A DNA stretch of 64,000 nt from Antedon mediterranea (GCF_964355755.1 NC_092676.1:17652288-17716287); one strand, 5' to 3'; counted from the stretch's first letter, positions 47,754-58,419 are shown. Made by a program: numbers and translations. Notes: a model not told the origin generated them from the sequence alone.

Positions 47754-48191
47754 TATGTACTTTTTACTATCAGTCATCACAGTATACTGCTTTTAGAGTT
47801 GAATATTATGAAGGAATAAATGTGACTGACGCAAAATATGAATGTGGATTGTCAAGTGGAAAACTTGCTAGTCTCACAATAGTTGAAGAGGTTGAATTTG
47901 TATCTCAATATCTTGACAATAACTGTCCAAACATTCAACCTGGTGACTCTCAATACGTAATTGGGTTATCCCGTGAAGCTGGATTAATACAATCAAATGA
48001 CCAAAACTGGAAGTGGGATTCGGGAGAAGCTTTTGATTCCTCTGTGATGGAATGGGGTTTAAATCAACCTAATTCAGGCAATAACTATGATGCTTATGTT
48101 CGTTTTTATCCAAGAAGTAGTATCATGTATGATAAAAAAATGGACTTTATGTTATCAGACAGAAGTGTAATTGGTTTCTTATGTGAATATG
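47754..48191 (+). CDS. CTLD-4, intact C-type lectin-like exon
   Basis: 438 nt, phase 1-1 (TTTCAG acceptor, GTAAGA donor). It encodes a whole domain of 146 residues: CTFYYQSSQYTAFRVEYYEG, YECGLSSGKLASLTIVEEVE, NNCPNIQPGD, YVIGLSREAGL, NWKWDSGEAF, WGLNQPNSG, FMLSDRSVIGFLCEY. Four cysteines are visible. The usual calcium/sugar site EPN reads QPN, and there is no WND motif, so calcium-dependent sugar binding cannot be predicted. It probably acts as an extracellular recognition domain. Confidence 0.92.
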
Positions 48192-49317
48192 GTAAGAGCA
48201 GTATAAACTAGTTTGTGTCACCCTATCATGTACATAATCAGAGAAAGGGAAAAATTAATTAATTTCTTTTTATCAAACCGAAGGATATAATATGTAATGA
48301 CAAAAATTATATTAAATATTATTAATCGTTACTTCTACAAGATGAATTTGCAATCTATAGTTGCTTATTGTTAATCATTAAAAAATTAACCAGAACATCC
48401 CAATTTTTTATTTTTTTTTGCATACCATAATTAGTGCAATTTTTGTGACAGTTAAGTTTTTGAAAATATATGGCATTAGTCAGAATATGATAGTGCTAAT
48501 TTTAAATTGGTTTATAAAGAAGAAAATTCACTCTTGAAGTAGTGTAGTAGTTTTTGATTCATGATGAAGTTTACAACAATACCAATAAAATATGTTTCTT
48601 TACCAACAGTAATATAAATGGCAATAAATAGATACCTACACTATTGGTATTTATAGAAATGTTGTCTGTAAAAGCAATCTAACACAGGATGCTGAGCTTG
48701 GCCAGATCAAAGGGTATAGTTTTGAAATATAATCAATTTCTGCCCTCCTAAACACATGAATGATTTTCGTTTGACCAATTGACTTTCTCAAATGATTAGT
48801 AGCAAAACAGTACCATCCATAATTCGTACACTTATTGATAGCCTTGCTTTAATCCAAAACTCTTCCCACTTTTAATATAAATTATTCAATGTGTACACTT
48901 TTTTGGGGAAACATAACAATAAAGTGAGTAATCATCTGATTATATGCATTTTAATGTCAACATTGTCAAAATGAAGGTTAACGGTAAAATTAAATTGACA
49001 GGAAAATATGACAAATTAATTTAAAAAATTAGATGCCTATTAAACTTTATATTCCTTTGTATGAATTTGTTGAAGCCTAACCGCTGTCTGTTACAATAGC
49101 CTATCTTGGTCAGTGAGCTCAGTGTCCTGTTGTTAGTTTGCCTTGGTAAATTTAAATAGATCTATATAAATATTAAAACCCAACATCAAATTTATATCCT
49201 ATAGGACATTTTTTGAAGAGATACTAATAATTATTGTTGCCCATGTTGTGTATCTCACACTTAACCAATTAACTTAATAACATATGCTTAAATAATACTT
49301 TTCCTATTTTATTACAG
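48192..49317 (+). other. Intron, no gene seen
   Basis: The first 200 bp match 55333-55530, downstream of CTLD-5. The similarity ends abruptly after TTAACCAG (about 48392), marking a duplication boundary. The rest is AT-rich without features. Confidence 0.55.
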
Positions 49318-49335
49318 AAAATACTATACTTCAAG
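49318..49335 (+). CDS. Microexon before FTP-4
   Basis: 18 nt, phase 1-1 (ATTACAG acceptor, GTAAAT donor). It reads ENTILQ across junctions. It is the paralog of 34196-34213. Confidence 0.75.
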
Positions 49336-49694
49336 GTAAATAGGAATATTTTTGTTTTATTTTTATAAATATTGCTTTACTTTACTCATCAAATTTATGA
49401 ATATATTGGCTATAATTTGTTTACCTCATATGACATTTTTACTTTCTTGTTAATGTTAATTGTATTATTTTCATGTGTGGACCAATAAACCTCAATTATA
49501 TGTGTAGTAACTGAGTCAGGTACTGCAGAAGAAAGGAAATGATGTCACAAGTTTGTTTCAAATACATTTTTCTAAAACACATCTTCCTTTAAAATACAGA
49601 GTGACGTTGCCTGTTGAAAGCACAGGTGATTAGGTGAATGTGAGGGCATTTTGAAAAATGTCTTCAATTGCATGTACATTTTATTTCATTGCAG

Positions 49695-49820
49695 AGGTAG
49701 AAATAACAGATTTTGATGCTCACCAGAGTTCTACAGATTCTCGATTCAACTCTGTTGCCAGCAATGCAATTGATGGTAATTTATCTGGGAATCTCTTTGA
49801 ACATTCTTGTACACACACCG
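49695..49820 (+). CDS. FTP-4 exon a (first of three tandem copies)
   Basis: 126 nt, phase 1-1 (TTGCAG acceptor, GTAAGT donor). It encodes EVEITDFDAHQSSTDSRFNS, VASNAIDGNLSGNLFEHSCT. The 3' two-thirds of this exon plus its intron were duplicated twice downstream. Inside the exon, CTACAG|ATTCTC (49731-49742) is an in-phase cryptic acceptor matching the acceptors of the two copies. Confidence 0.9.
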
Positions 49821-49896
49821 GTAAGTGAAACAAAGCATACATCATTTCGATCTTGATTGGACTTTCTTTTTTTGTGATATATGGTACTAAATGCAG

Positions 49897-49980
49897 ATTC
49901 TCAATACTACTATGTTGCCAGCAAAGCAATTGATGGTAATTTATCTGGGGATCTCTTTGACCATTCTTGTACACACACCG
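49897..49980 (+). CDS. FTP-4 exon a', tandem copy 2 (candidate alternative exon)
   Basis: 84 nt, phase 1-1 (AATGCAG acceptor, GTAAGT donor) encoding DSQYYYVASKAIDGNLSGDL and FDHSCTHT. It lacks the first 14 codons of exon a. It can splice in frame from the microexon, from exon a, or to exon b. The preceding intron is only 76 bp. Whether it is used, and whether exclusively, cannot be seen here. Confidence 0.65.
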
Positions 49981-50057
49981 GTAAGTGAAACAAAGCATAC
50001 ATCATTTCGATGTGGATTGGACCTTCTTTTTTTGTGATTATGGTACTATAAATGCAG

Positions 50058-50141
50058 ATTCTCAATACTACTATGTTGCCAGCAAAGCAATTGATGGTAA
50101 TTTATCTGGGGACCTCTTTGACCATTCTTGTACACACACCG
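50058..50141 (+). CDS. FTP-4 exon a'', tandem copy 3 (candidate alternative exon)
   Basis: 84 nt, phase 1-1 (AATGCAG acceptor, GTAAGT donor), protein identical to the copy at 49897 (only synonymous change seen, GAT/GAC). The preceding intron is 77 bp. It is part of a tandem duplication with a unit of about 160 bp. Confidence 0.65.
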
Positions 50142-51186
50142 GTAAGTGAAACAAAGCATACATTATTTTGATCTTGATTGGACTCATCTCGTCTTGACAT
50201 GGTAATGTAGGCTGTATACAGTTCTAGATCAAATACATGTATGAAGAGTGTGTTGTTATTCCAAAACTATAACCAGGATAATTTCGTTTTGCTTTACTTC
50301 TGTTGTCATTTTTAGTTTATAAATACAAATAAATCTGAAATATCCAATTGAATGTCACTAGCTTAAACAATAATCATGTTTAGTCATGTTTTTCAATACC
50401 AATTACTTCCTTTCGCTTGACTAAAATCCTATATAAGTGTTTAGAGGTACAGTATATCCCAATTGAGAATTCACATTTTACAAAGTGTCCTCAATGTACA
50501 ACTACAACAGAGTATAGCAAAACGTTTATTTTGCTCCCTGTTGTTAGACATGAAAGTAATATATTTCTATCAAGGTATTATAGATTGGCTATGGTGCTAT
50601 AGCAATTCAAAAAGTGATTCTTCATAGAGAGGGAACTGACAAGATGGTGGTTACAATCGACCTTTCAATACTCCCATACGCAGTCACGTACTACTATGCC
50701 TGTGTTGAGTGTATCAGCATGAGAAATATTCTTTACATTCTCACATACGATATGCAACGCAGCGCATTCTATATGATCCTTGTATGCTATTACCAAGAAA
50801 TTATTCAATTCATTGCAATTAACAATATATTTAATTTTATAAAAAAAAAAAACTGTGCTTTTAAAAAGAATGTGTGTTTTATGTGGTCTCTAATTTATTA
50901 CTTTAGATTATTGTTTTATATACTAAATAATACTTTTGAACAGATTTATGACTACCTTCTTTTGGAATAATTTTCTTTAGTCAGGCGTACGTTCTCAAGC
51001 CTTCTGCTTTATCTCTATGTATATTTCACATACACCTCATATTAACTGGATGTCACATGATAGGAAATGTACCTCCAGTATTTTATTGCAACCAGTCAAA
51101 ATAATAATTAATTTACTAAATTTTGTTAAAAAATATTAAGTAAATATACTTCACATTCCCTTTTTATTGTTACTTTGATTCTTTAG
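50142..51186 (+). other. Intron, no gene seen
   Basis: AT-rich. Open frames at 50417-50602 and 50614-50970 lack any recognisable feature. The last 150 bp match the intron before 35297. Confidence 0.55.
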
Positions 51187-51276
51187 AGGAAACGTCCAGT
51201 CCTTGGTGGTATGTGGATCTCAGACTACAAATACCAATTGCCAAGATTGTTATTTTCAACAGAGATGATTGTTGTG
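51187..51276 (+). CDS. FTP-4 exon b
   Basis: 90 nt, phase 1-1. It encodes ETSSPWWYVDLRLQIPIAKI and VIFNRDDCC. With exon c it reads R-D-D-C-C-E-N-R, so the F-type RxDx4R motif is kept. Nearly identical to 35297-35386. Confidence 0.92.
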
Positions 51277-51712
51277 GTAAGGGTGGAAGAGTTTTATCTT
51301 TATAATACAGTGATTATGATTGTGGTTTATGATTAAACACATTTAGGAGTTATTTTTTACTAATTATTACTCTAATTAAAAGAGTGATAATAACTTATTA
51401 TGTAACTTGAATATAAAATAATTATGTTTGGTATAATATGTTTAATAGATAGATAGTGCACAGTTTATAAATATTTAGAAAATGTACAGTTATAAATATA
51501 TTCTAGAAATATTTTACACATATTTTAAAGTTTAACATACTGTGAATACTATAGTTATTTCTTACAATAAGTAGATTTTTGCTTTATTTCTTACATAAAA
51601 TACTAAATTTTAGACTTTTATTACAGTCTCAATTTATTGATTTTTTAAGAGTCAAAAAGTGTACAATATAATGGAGTGTAGATACAAACCATTGTTTATG
51701 ATTTTGTTTTAG

Positions 51713-51925
51713 AGAATAGATTGGTTGATGCTGAAGTTCGTGTTGGAAATAGCAACGTGTTGCCTTTTACTGAAAATACACAGTGTGGTTCTACAATTAC
51801 ATCAGCTATGACAGAATTAAATCCAATTGAATTGATTTGTGACCAAGCAATAACTGGACAATATGTAAGTGTGTACCTACCTGGATCTGAAGTACTGACT
51901 ATTTGTGAGATAATATTATACACAG
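51713..51925 (+). CDS. FTP-4 exon c
   Basis: 213 nt, phase 1-1 (TTTTAG acceptor, GTAAGT donor). It encodes NRLVDAEVRVGNSNVLPF, NTQCGSTITSAM, AITGQYVSVYLPGSEVLTIC and EIILYTG. Very close to 35847-36059. Confidence 0.92.
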
Positions 51926-52033
51926 GTAAGTTATTTTTGTCTTAGTTTTACACAAGATACTAGGGCATCTTCAATGAATAGGTACATTGATAGCAGATAC
52001 AACAATTCCAAATGATACTGTATCTTATGCATG

Positions 52034-52239
52034 ACCCCAGTGTTTATAAGAATAGAGAATAAAACGGTTTAGCATTATTGTAATAGACATATTTTTAGTA
52101 AACCTTTTTTTAATGTTAACTCCCTGTTTTTTAAAGGAACTCTTTTAATGCGAGGTTTTTTTGTTTTCATCTTTTTTATTTGTTTATGGCTTATTTTGTT
52201 TATAAATAAAGTTTATCAATATTTATTAATCATATATTA
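52034..52239 (+). repeat. Duplicated intronic block X, copy 1 (left of LINE)
   Basis: Starting at CCAGTGTTTAT, this block matches 55531-55735. It continues after the LINE at 53692-53772 (matching 55736-55812, including the start of an exon). The two copies of X flank the linker/CTLD-5 cassette as direct repeats, which is how unequal crossing-over could duplicate or delete the cassette. Confidence 0.8.
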
Positions 52240-53680
52240 TTCTTTTATTATTCTCGTCGTTTTACTCATATCTGAGTACTTGTGACCATTCTGATGAGGT
52301 GTCTCCATTCTTGCCGATCTTAAGCTTCATTGTAGCAACTGATTATTGGTCGGTTTGTAGCACCACTTATACCATCAATCCATCTGAGTCTCTGTCTTCC
52401 TCTTTTTCGTTTCCCTTCAACTTTCCCATATAATCATTTTCTCCATACTATCTCCATCCCGTCTGGCAATATGTCCAAAGTATTGTAGTTTTTGTTTGAT
52501 AATAGATTCGATTAATGTGCCTTTCTTGCCTATTTCGTGCCTTACACTTTCATTAGTTCTTCTGGCAGTCCATGGAATACCTAGAAGCTTTCTCCAGCAC
52601 CACATCTCAAAAGCTTCAATTCGTTTTTGATCTGCAGCATTAATTACCCATGTTTCACATGCGTACGTTGCAATTGGAAAAACTAGAGCTCCAATTAATC
52701 TAATTTTTGTTGCCTTGCTGATGCTTCTGTCTTTCCATATCTTGTGCATTAAACACATTGATGATTTTGCCATTGCCAGACGACGTTTGATCTCAATGGA
52801 ACATCCACCATGGTTTGAAATCATCGAACCAAGGAAATTAAAGTGGTTGACAACTTCAATTACTTGGTTTCCTGCATGAATGATAGGGTTCTCCTTTTGT
52901 GGGTTAATGATCATCACCTTTGTCTTGCTTACATTTAGAAAATAGCCAAACTTTTCACTCTCCCTTCTTACTTTTTCAACCAGACCTTCCATTTCCTGTG
53001 CATTATCTGTTAATAAAGTAGTATCATCAGCATACCTTATATTATTTATAGTTCTGCCACCAATAGATATTCTACTATTGAAGTTTTCTAGAGCCAATCT
53101 CATAATATATTCTGCATAGACATTAAACAAGTGTGGAGACAGTATGCAACCTTGTCTCACCCCTTGTTTTATTTTAAACCAAGTACTGTCGCCGCATGCA
53201 ATTCTCACAGCAGCTTCCTGGTTATCATATAATGTCCTGAGGAGTTCTACTACATGCCTTGGAAAGCCCATTGCTATTAAAATATTCCAGAGTCTTTGAT
53301 GCTGGACCATATCAAAAGCTTTTGAATAGTCAATAAAGCACATATATAGCGGACGGTTAAATTCAATAGCTCTTTCCATTATATTTCTAATATTTGATAT
53401 TTGGTCTCTTGTACCTCTTTCTTCCACAAAACCTGCTTGTTCTTGAGGAATTTCACGACGAATGTATTGTTTAGTCCTCTCAACAATTATGTACAGCATA
53501 ATCTTACTCGCGTGTGATATCAGAGAGATAGTTCTATTGTTTTTGCATTCTCTTGTATCTCCTTTCTTGGGGAGCGGTATAAATATTGATCTAGCCCAAT
53601 CAGTTGGCCAGCTCTTATCGGTCCATATCAAGTTACATAGATTATGCATTAAAGTGATAGTTACCTTCATCCCCTGTCTC
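52240..53680 (-). mobile_element. 5'-truncated RTE-like LINE (minus strand) with 11-bp TSD
   Basis: The minus-strand frame 53685-52417 encodes RT: TISLISHASKIML, EQAGFVEERGTRDQI, CFIDYSKAFDMVQHQRLW, GVRQGCILSPHLFNVY, IRYADDTTLL, ACETWVINAADQKRIEAFEM, QKLQYFGHIARRD. After a frameshift near 52420 the tail GKRKRGRQRLRWIDGI and DRQEWRHLI follows, with a stop. There is no endonuclease, so it is 5'-truncated. Flanks ATCATATATTA at 52229-52239 and 53681-53691 are an exact 11-bp target duplication. The uninterrupted site is at about 55725-55735. Confidence 0.9.
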
Positions 53681-53747
53681 ATCATATATTAGTAAAGGTT
53701 TATTTATATTAATAATTTGAATGTTTATCAATTTTGTTAATATAGTA

Positions 53748-53772
53748 GTGTCAGTACCGGAAACAATAGCGC
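53748..53772 (+). pseudogene. Truncated copy of the exon at 55787
   Basis: After AATATAG the sequence TAGTGTCAGTACCGGAAACA and a few bases match the start of exon 55787-55831. It then passes into unrelated sequence (GCGCAGGGGCTATTTTGTGA) and the satellite. The donor is missing. Confidence 0.65.
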
Positions 53773-53802
53773 AGGGGCTATTTTGTGAACCAGTTCTATT
53801 AT

Positions 53803-54186
53803 TATTGCCTGTACTATGGAGGTTTAGCCAGCTCATTTAAATCACTCATATATCTTTATTTTTGGCCCGTACCATGGAGGTTTAGCTAGCTCATTTAAAT
53901 CACTCATATATCTTTATTGTTTGCCCATACCAAGGAGGTTTAGCCAGCTCATTTAAATCACTCATATATCTTTATTGTTGGCCCATACCATGGAGGTTTA
54001 GCCAGCTCATTTAAATCACTCATATATCTTTATTGTTGCCCGTACCATGGAGGTTTAGCCAGCTCATTTAAATCACTCATATATCTTTATTGTTGGCCCG
54101 TACCAATGAGGTTTAGCCAGCTCATTTAAATCACTCATATATCTTTATTGTTGGCCCATACTATGGAGGTTTAGCCAGCTCATTAA
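53803..54186. repeat. 58-bp satellite, second array (about 6.6 units)
   Basis: Same unit as 42189-44558 and in the same position relative to the following linker and CTLD exons. The array length differs about six-fold between the two cassettes. Confidence 0.95.
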
Positions 54187-54400
54187 GTTTAACCTGTACA
54201 CAGGCATTTAAATCATCGTATGTCCCTTTGTTGTCTCACACTTTACCACAATGCTTTTTCCTTTTTTCAGTTGTAGTTTAAAATTTTTTACTGAGGAGGC
54301 CGCTTCATAATAGCCACTTGCCTTAATGGCTATCTGGCCTTTTATTGTAATAAATAAAATGACATATATGCAACTTTAAACATTATTTACTATTTTCTAG

Positions 54401-54472
54401 CAGAAAGCACTGCTTCAGAACCAACAACACCAATACCTACAACCATGGCACAATCCACTGATTTTCCAATTG
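54401..54472 (+). CDS. Thr/Pro-rich linker exon 8
   Basis: 72 nt, phase 1-1 (TTTCTAG acceptor, GTAAGT donor). It encodes AESTASEPTTPIPTTMAQST and DFPI, with E in place of the usual Q at position 2. It precedes CTLD-5. Confidence 0.88.
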
Positions 54473-54894
54473 GTAAGTTTATTTAAAAGTTTATTTTAAA
54501 TTTCCAGATAGTTTTAAATTTTCCAGTTTCAAGTTCAATTTTAATACTTCCTGATAAATTAAGTTTCTGTATAAGATACAAAATGTAGAAGAGCGGAAAT
54601 ATTTAATTATGCAAAAACTGAAATATAGCCTATTGTCACCCACAAACATGAAAACGGAAGAACAATTTTTTTTAAAGGCTTTGAGTTTAGGCCATTTTGC
54701 AGTTTTAATAAAGTTAATAACTTCTGTATGGAAAAAAATAATGTTCCCACTTATAAAAAGACAAAATAAATTGTTAAATATAATTCTGCTATATAATTTG
54801 AATCCATTTCTGTTTGTTCATGTATTAATTTGGCATGATTCATGTTTTACAACAACAATAACAACAACTGACAAATCCATTAATTTCATTTCAG

Positions 54895-55332
54895 TATGTA
54901 CTTTTTACTATCAGTCATCACAGTATACTGCTTTTAGAGTTGAATATTATGAAGGAATAAATGTGACTGAAGCAAAACATGAATGTGGATTGTCAAATGG
55001 AAAACTTGCTAGTCTCACAACAGTTGAAGAAGTTGAATTTGTATCTCAATATCTTGACAATAACTGTCCAAACAATCAACCTAGAGGCGATCGATACGTA
55101 ATTGGGTTATTCCGTGAAGCTGGATTAGAAAGATCCAATGACCAAAACTGGAAGTGGGAATCAGGAGAAGCTTTTGATTCCTCTGTGATGGAATGGGGTA
55201 AAAATCAGCCTAGTTCAGCCACTAACATTGATGCTTATGTTCGTTTTAATCCAAGAATCAGTATCATGTTTGATAAAGAAATGTACAAAATGTTATCGGA
55301 CGGAAATATAATTGGTTTCCTGTGTGAATATG
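54895..55332 (+). CDS. CTLD-5, intact C-type lectin-like exon
   Basis: 438 nt, phase 1-1 (TTTCAG acceptor, GTAAGA donor). Domain: CTFYYQSSQYTAFRVEYYEG, HECGLSNGKLASLTTVEEVE, NNCPNNQPRGDRYVIGL, NWKWESGEAF, WGKNQPSSA, MLSDGNIIGFLCEY. Compared with CTLD-4, the linker between NQP and the C-terminal strand differs most, as expected for a ligand-facing loop. No EPN/QPD or WND motif. The intron before it is free of the LINE that fills the CTLD-4 intron. Confidence 0.92.
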
Positions 55333-55786
55333 GTAAGAGCAGTATAAACTAGTTTGTGTCACCCTATCATGTACATAATCAGAGAAAGGCAAATATGAAT
55401 TAATTTATTTTTATCAAACCAAAGGATATAATAATGTAATGACAAAAATTATATTAAATAATATTATTTGTTACTTCTACAAGATGAATTTGCAATCTAT
55501 AGTTGCTTATTGGTAATCATTAAAAAATTAACCAGTGTTTATGAGAATACAGAATAAAACGGTTCAGCATTATTGTAATAGATAAATTTTTAGTAAAGCT
55601 TTGTTTAATGTTAACTCCCTGTTTTTTAAAGGAACTCTTTTTATGCGAAGTTTTTTTGTTTTCTTCTTTTTTATTTGTTTATGGCTTATTTTGTTTATAA
55701 ATAAGGTTTATCAATATTTATTAATCATATATTAGTAAAGGTTTATTTAATTTAGTACTTTGAATGTTTATCAATTTTTTTTACAG

Positions 55787-55831
55787 TAGTGTCAGTACCG
55801 ACAACAATAGCACCGACAACTCCACTTGATG
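55787..55831 (+). CDS. Thr/Pro-rich linker exon 9
   Basis: 45 nt, phase 1-1 (TTTACAG acceptor, GTAAGC donor), reading VSVPTTIAPTTPLD. It resembles part of linker 1 (TTIAPTT). It follows CTLD-5. Confidence 0.75.
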
Positions 55832-55984
55832 GTAAGCTAAATTTGTGGATGTCAACAATGTATCTGTGTGTTAGACTAAAGCTAATAGTTTTTTTTCTAC
55901 CACATTGTTTTTAAATATTTTATTTTATGTATTTAGGCACATGAGGCCAAGGATTGCCAATAGTTAATTAATCACTGTCCTATC

Positions 55985-56200
55985 AGATAGGTGATTACCA
56001 CCCTCCCCCCCCCCCCCCCTCGACACAGGGGCTATTTTGTGAACCAGTTATCATCTCAAAATATGAACTGGGTTCTTTAAAGTGCACATGGAAAAACTGT
56101 GTATACTGGACCACGGTTAATAGTCTGTTCCAAAAAGACTTGTTCCACCACCACCAGGAGCGAGTTGGCCTCGAACCCATGCGGATATTATTGGCTCTTT
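55985..56200 (-). repeat. SINE-like repeat (minus strand), diverged
   Basis: The complement has a B-box-like GGGTTCGAGGCC followed by GGTGGTGGTGGAACAAGTCT and TTTAAAGAACCCAG, shared with the SINEs at 24072 and 21000. The A box is not recognisable. It ends in a poly-G run on this strand (poly-C at about 56008-56022). Confidence 0.55.
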
Positions 56201-56278
56201 AGGTACGGTAAAGGGTTCACCTAATCAAATATAAAAAAATAACATTCTTTCTAAATTCTATTTTTTGTTTTATTTTAG

Positions 56279-56305
56279 TGTTGACAACTGTACTACCGAC
56301 AACAG
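56279..56305 (+). CDS. Thr-rich micro linker exon 10
   Basis: 27 nt, phase 1-1 (TATTTTAG acceptor, GTAATT donor), reading LTTVLPTT. Its support is composition, phase and position between linker 9 and FTP-5. Confidence 0.55.
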
Positions 56306-56592
56306 GTAATTAAATGATAGTCTAATTGATCATAAAAAGGTCCAATCCAATGATTGATATATCTAACTGTGCTATTAAAAGCCTAATGCTGATGTAAAAA
56401 TCTGAATAAAACCAAGTTCAGGCAATATCCATGGCCTTTGGTTACTGTGGTTAAATTTGCCAAGGCTAATGGCACATCTTAATAGCATCTAATAGCACCG
56501 AGATACCACAAAGTGTTATATAGATGTAAAATCTTTGGAAAAAATGCAAACAATAATCAAAAGTATGCATAGCTTTTGATAACCATGCTTAA

Positions 56593-57634
56593 CACTTTGA
56601 CTGCCAAACACGAAGATCTTCGTTTTTGGAAACACAACGCTTGACTGCCAAACACGAAGATCTTCGTTTTTCGCGTTTTTTTACGAAATCCGGTAGATGG
56701 GTTAATTATTGGTATATACTATAAATATGGACACTATATTCGGTCTGGACCGTGAATATTTACTTTTTGAAAGTAACTAATCTGGTTACGAACGATTGTC
56801 AAAATGGTACCTGTCGAAATAACATACACCGCGCATCACAGTAGCGCGTACAGCGATGGTTTGGCGCATTGTGTATCGGTCGCGCGCTAGCTATGCCGCT
56901 GAAGCATTACAAAGTATGTGGATTGGAATGTTTGTTTGTTTATCTGAATAAAAAATAATGGATGAATTTTCAATATGAAGTCTTTAATTTTATTATTGTA
57001 TGTATACCCTAATTGTTTTGGTGCTTCACTGTAAGTGGCCGAGTTTCACGCAACAAACTTGTTTAGACATGGTAAGAATATTATTATCATCATTTTACTA
57101 GCTAGGCTAGTAGTACTAGGCTATAGCCTAGGCCTAGTCGTAAAACGGTTCTGGACCAACTTTAGGCCTAGTTAACTAGGCCTGGTGTCTTTACTATGTG
57201 GATTTTGGCAAAACATTGATGTAAGATTTATGATTTATAAAATAAAATACATTTTTCGATAGTGATAACTTGTTTTTATAGGCCTACCGGTGCCGTGTAA
57301 GTAATTGTTCGTTGTTTGTTGATCTCACCGGGCGATATTTTCATATTGTGATGTCTTGCACAAAATCGCGTATATCTCAACTTTCTTGCGCAAAACTACG
57401 AAAAACTCAAAAAGTGGGTTACTTTCATTTTACTATTACGATTTACATATTGCGATTTGAAAATCGTTCTTGGTACCATTGTAAAGCTAAAATCTTTTTG
57501 ATTATTTTAGTCTAAATTACATGTAAATCAGATCACATACATAGTTTCAATCAGCTTTGATAAAAACATCGAATTGGGCTATAAACGCTGGCGGTGGCAG
57601 TTTCTAACTGGAAAAACCTCTGGCAGTCAAAGTG
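56593..57634. mobile_element. piggyBac-like non-autonomous element with TTAA flanks
   Basis: TTAA at 56589-56592 and 57635-57638 flank inverted termini CACTTTGACTGCCA (the right end is the exact complement). The left end repeats a GACTGCCAAACACGAAGATC block twice, containing the palindrome CGAAGATCTTCG. No transposase frame is visible in about 1.04 kb. TTAA targets with a C-rich short TIR are typical of piggyBac. Confidence 0.8.
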
Positions 57635-57741
57635 TTAAAATTACCAAGTCCAGTGCGAACAAGGTTGAATGAAGTACCAAAAATAAGTACAATAGTGTTT
57701 GTAATTAAAAAATGATTATGTTACTCTGATCTTTATTGCAG

Positions 57742-57759
57742 ATCATGTTGTTTTTGAAG
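57742..57759 (+). CDS. Microexon before FTP-5
   Basis: 18 nt, phase 1-1 (ATTGCAG acceptor, GTAAGT donor), reading DHVVFE. It resembles DANTIFE before FTP-1. Confidence 0.72.
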
Positions 57760-58287
57760 GTAAGTTTCAGAATTGCAGAAGAATGGAGATTGTATTACTA
57801 CTGTCAGTGTTATTTTGGTAAAAATAAAAATGGCACCTAGGCCTATACAACATTGTTCTGGTGATGGAAAGAAATCTGTTGATCCAGTGTACACAATGTG
57901 ATCCTGTACACTTTAAAGCATCTATTGAGATGAGTAAGAAGTTACCCTGGTGTAGTTCACACACAGCCACTGTCATGGACAGACAAAAGATCGCTTGAAT
58001 TGGCAGCACCGATATGACGTGACCCTTATAGAGGAGGAACATGCAGTTGAAACGTAACGTCAGGTCCACAGTACCCTGAGCAATGATCATTGGAATGATG
58101 CTTTACAAATAATCATTATCATTACAATGTTTATTGAACTTTGCATTGTGCATGGTCAAGGAATTTGCAGTCAATTTATGATGTCTTTAAAGCAACTTTT
58201 TTTTCACTACAGATATTTTTTATTCTATTCTTAACAATAATATTAATTTGTTAATTAAATGTTACATGTATCATTACTTATTTTTAG
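57760..58287 (+). other. Intron, nothing recognised
   Basis: The stretch 57780-58110 is more GC-balanced than its surroundings and may be an interspersed repeat. I found no second copy in the window, and no exon. Confidence 0.4.
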
Positions 58288-58419
58288 AAGTTACATTAAG
58301 TACAGATTCAGAAGCTCATCAAAGCTCAACAGATGAAATATTAGGGCGTGATGCTGATAGTGCAATTGATGGTAACACAGATGGTAATATGTTACGAAAA
58401 ACGTGTACAAAAACACAAG
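58288..58419 (+). CDS. FTP-5 exon a
   Basis: 132 nt, phase 1-1 (TTTTTAG acceptor, GTATAA donor). It encodes EVTLSTDSEAHQSSTDEILG, SAIDGNTDGNML, RKTCTKTQ. The sugar-binding His is Lys here (CTKT for CTHT). Confidence 0.88.

Noticed and set aside
57312-57515. 67-codon ORF inside the piggyBac-like element as transposase remnant
   Set aside because: No DDD/DDE-type motif or similarity to piggyBac transposase could be seen.
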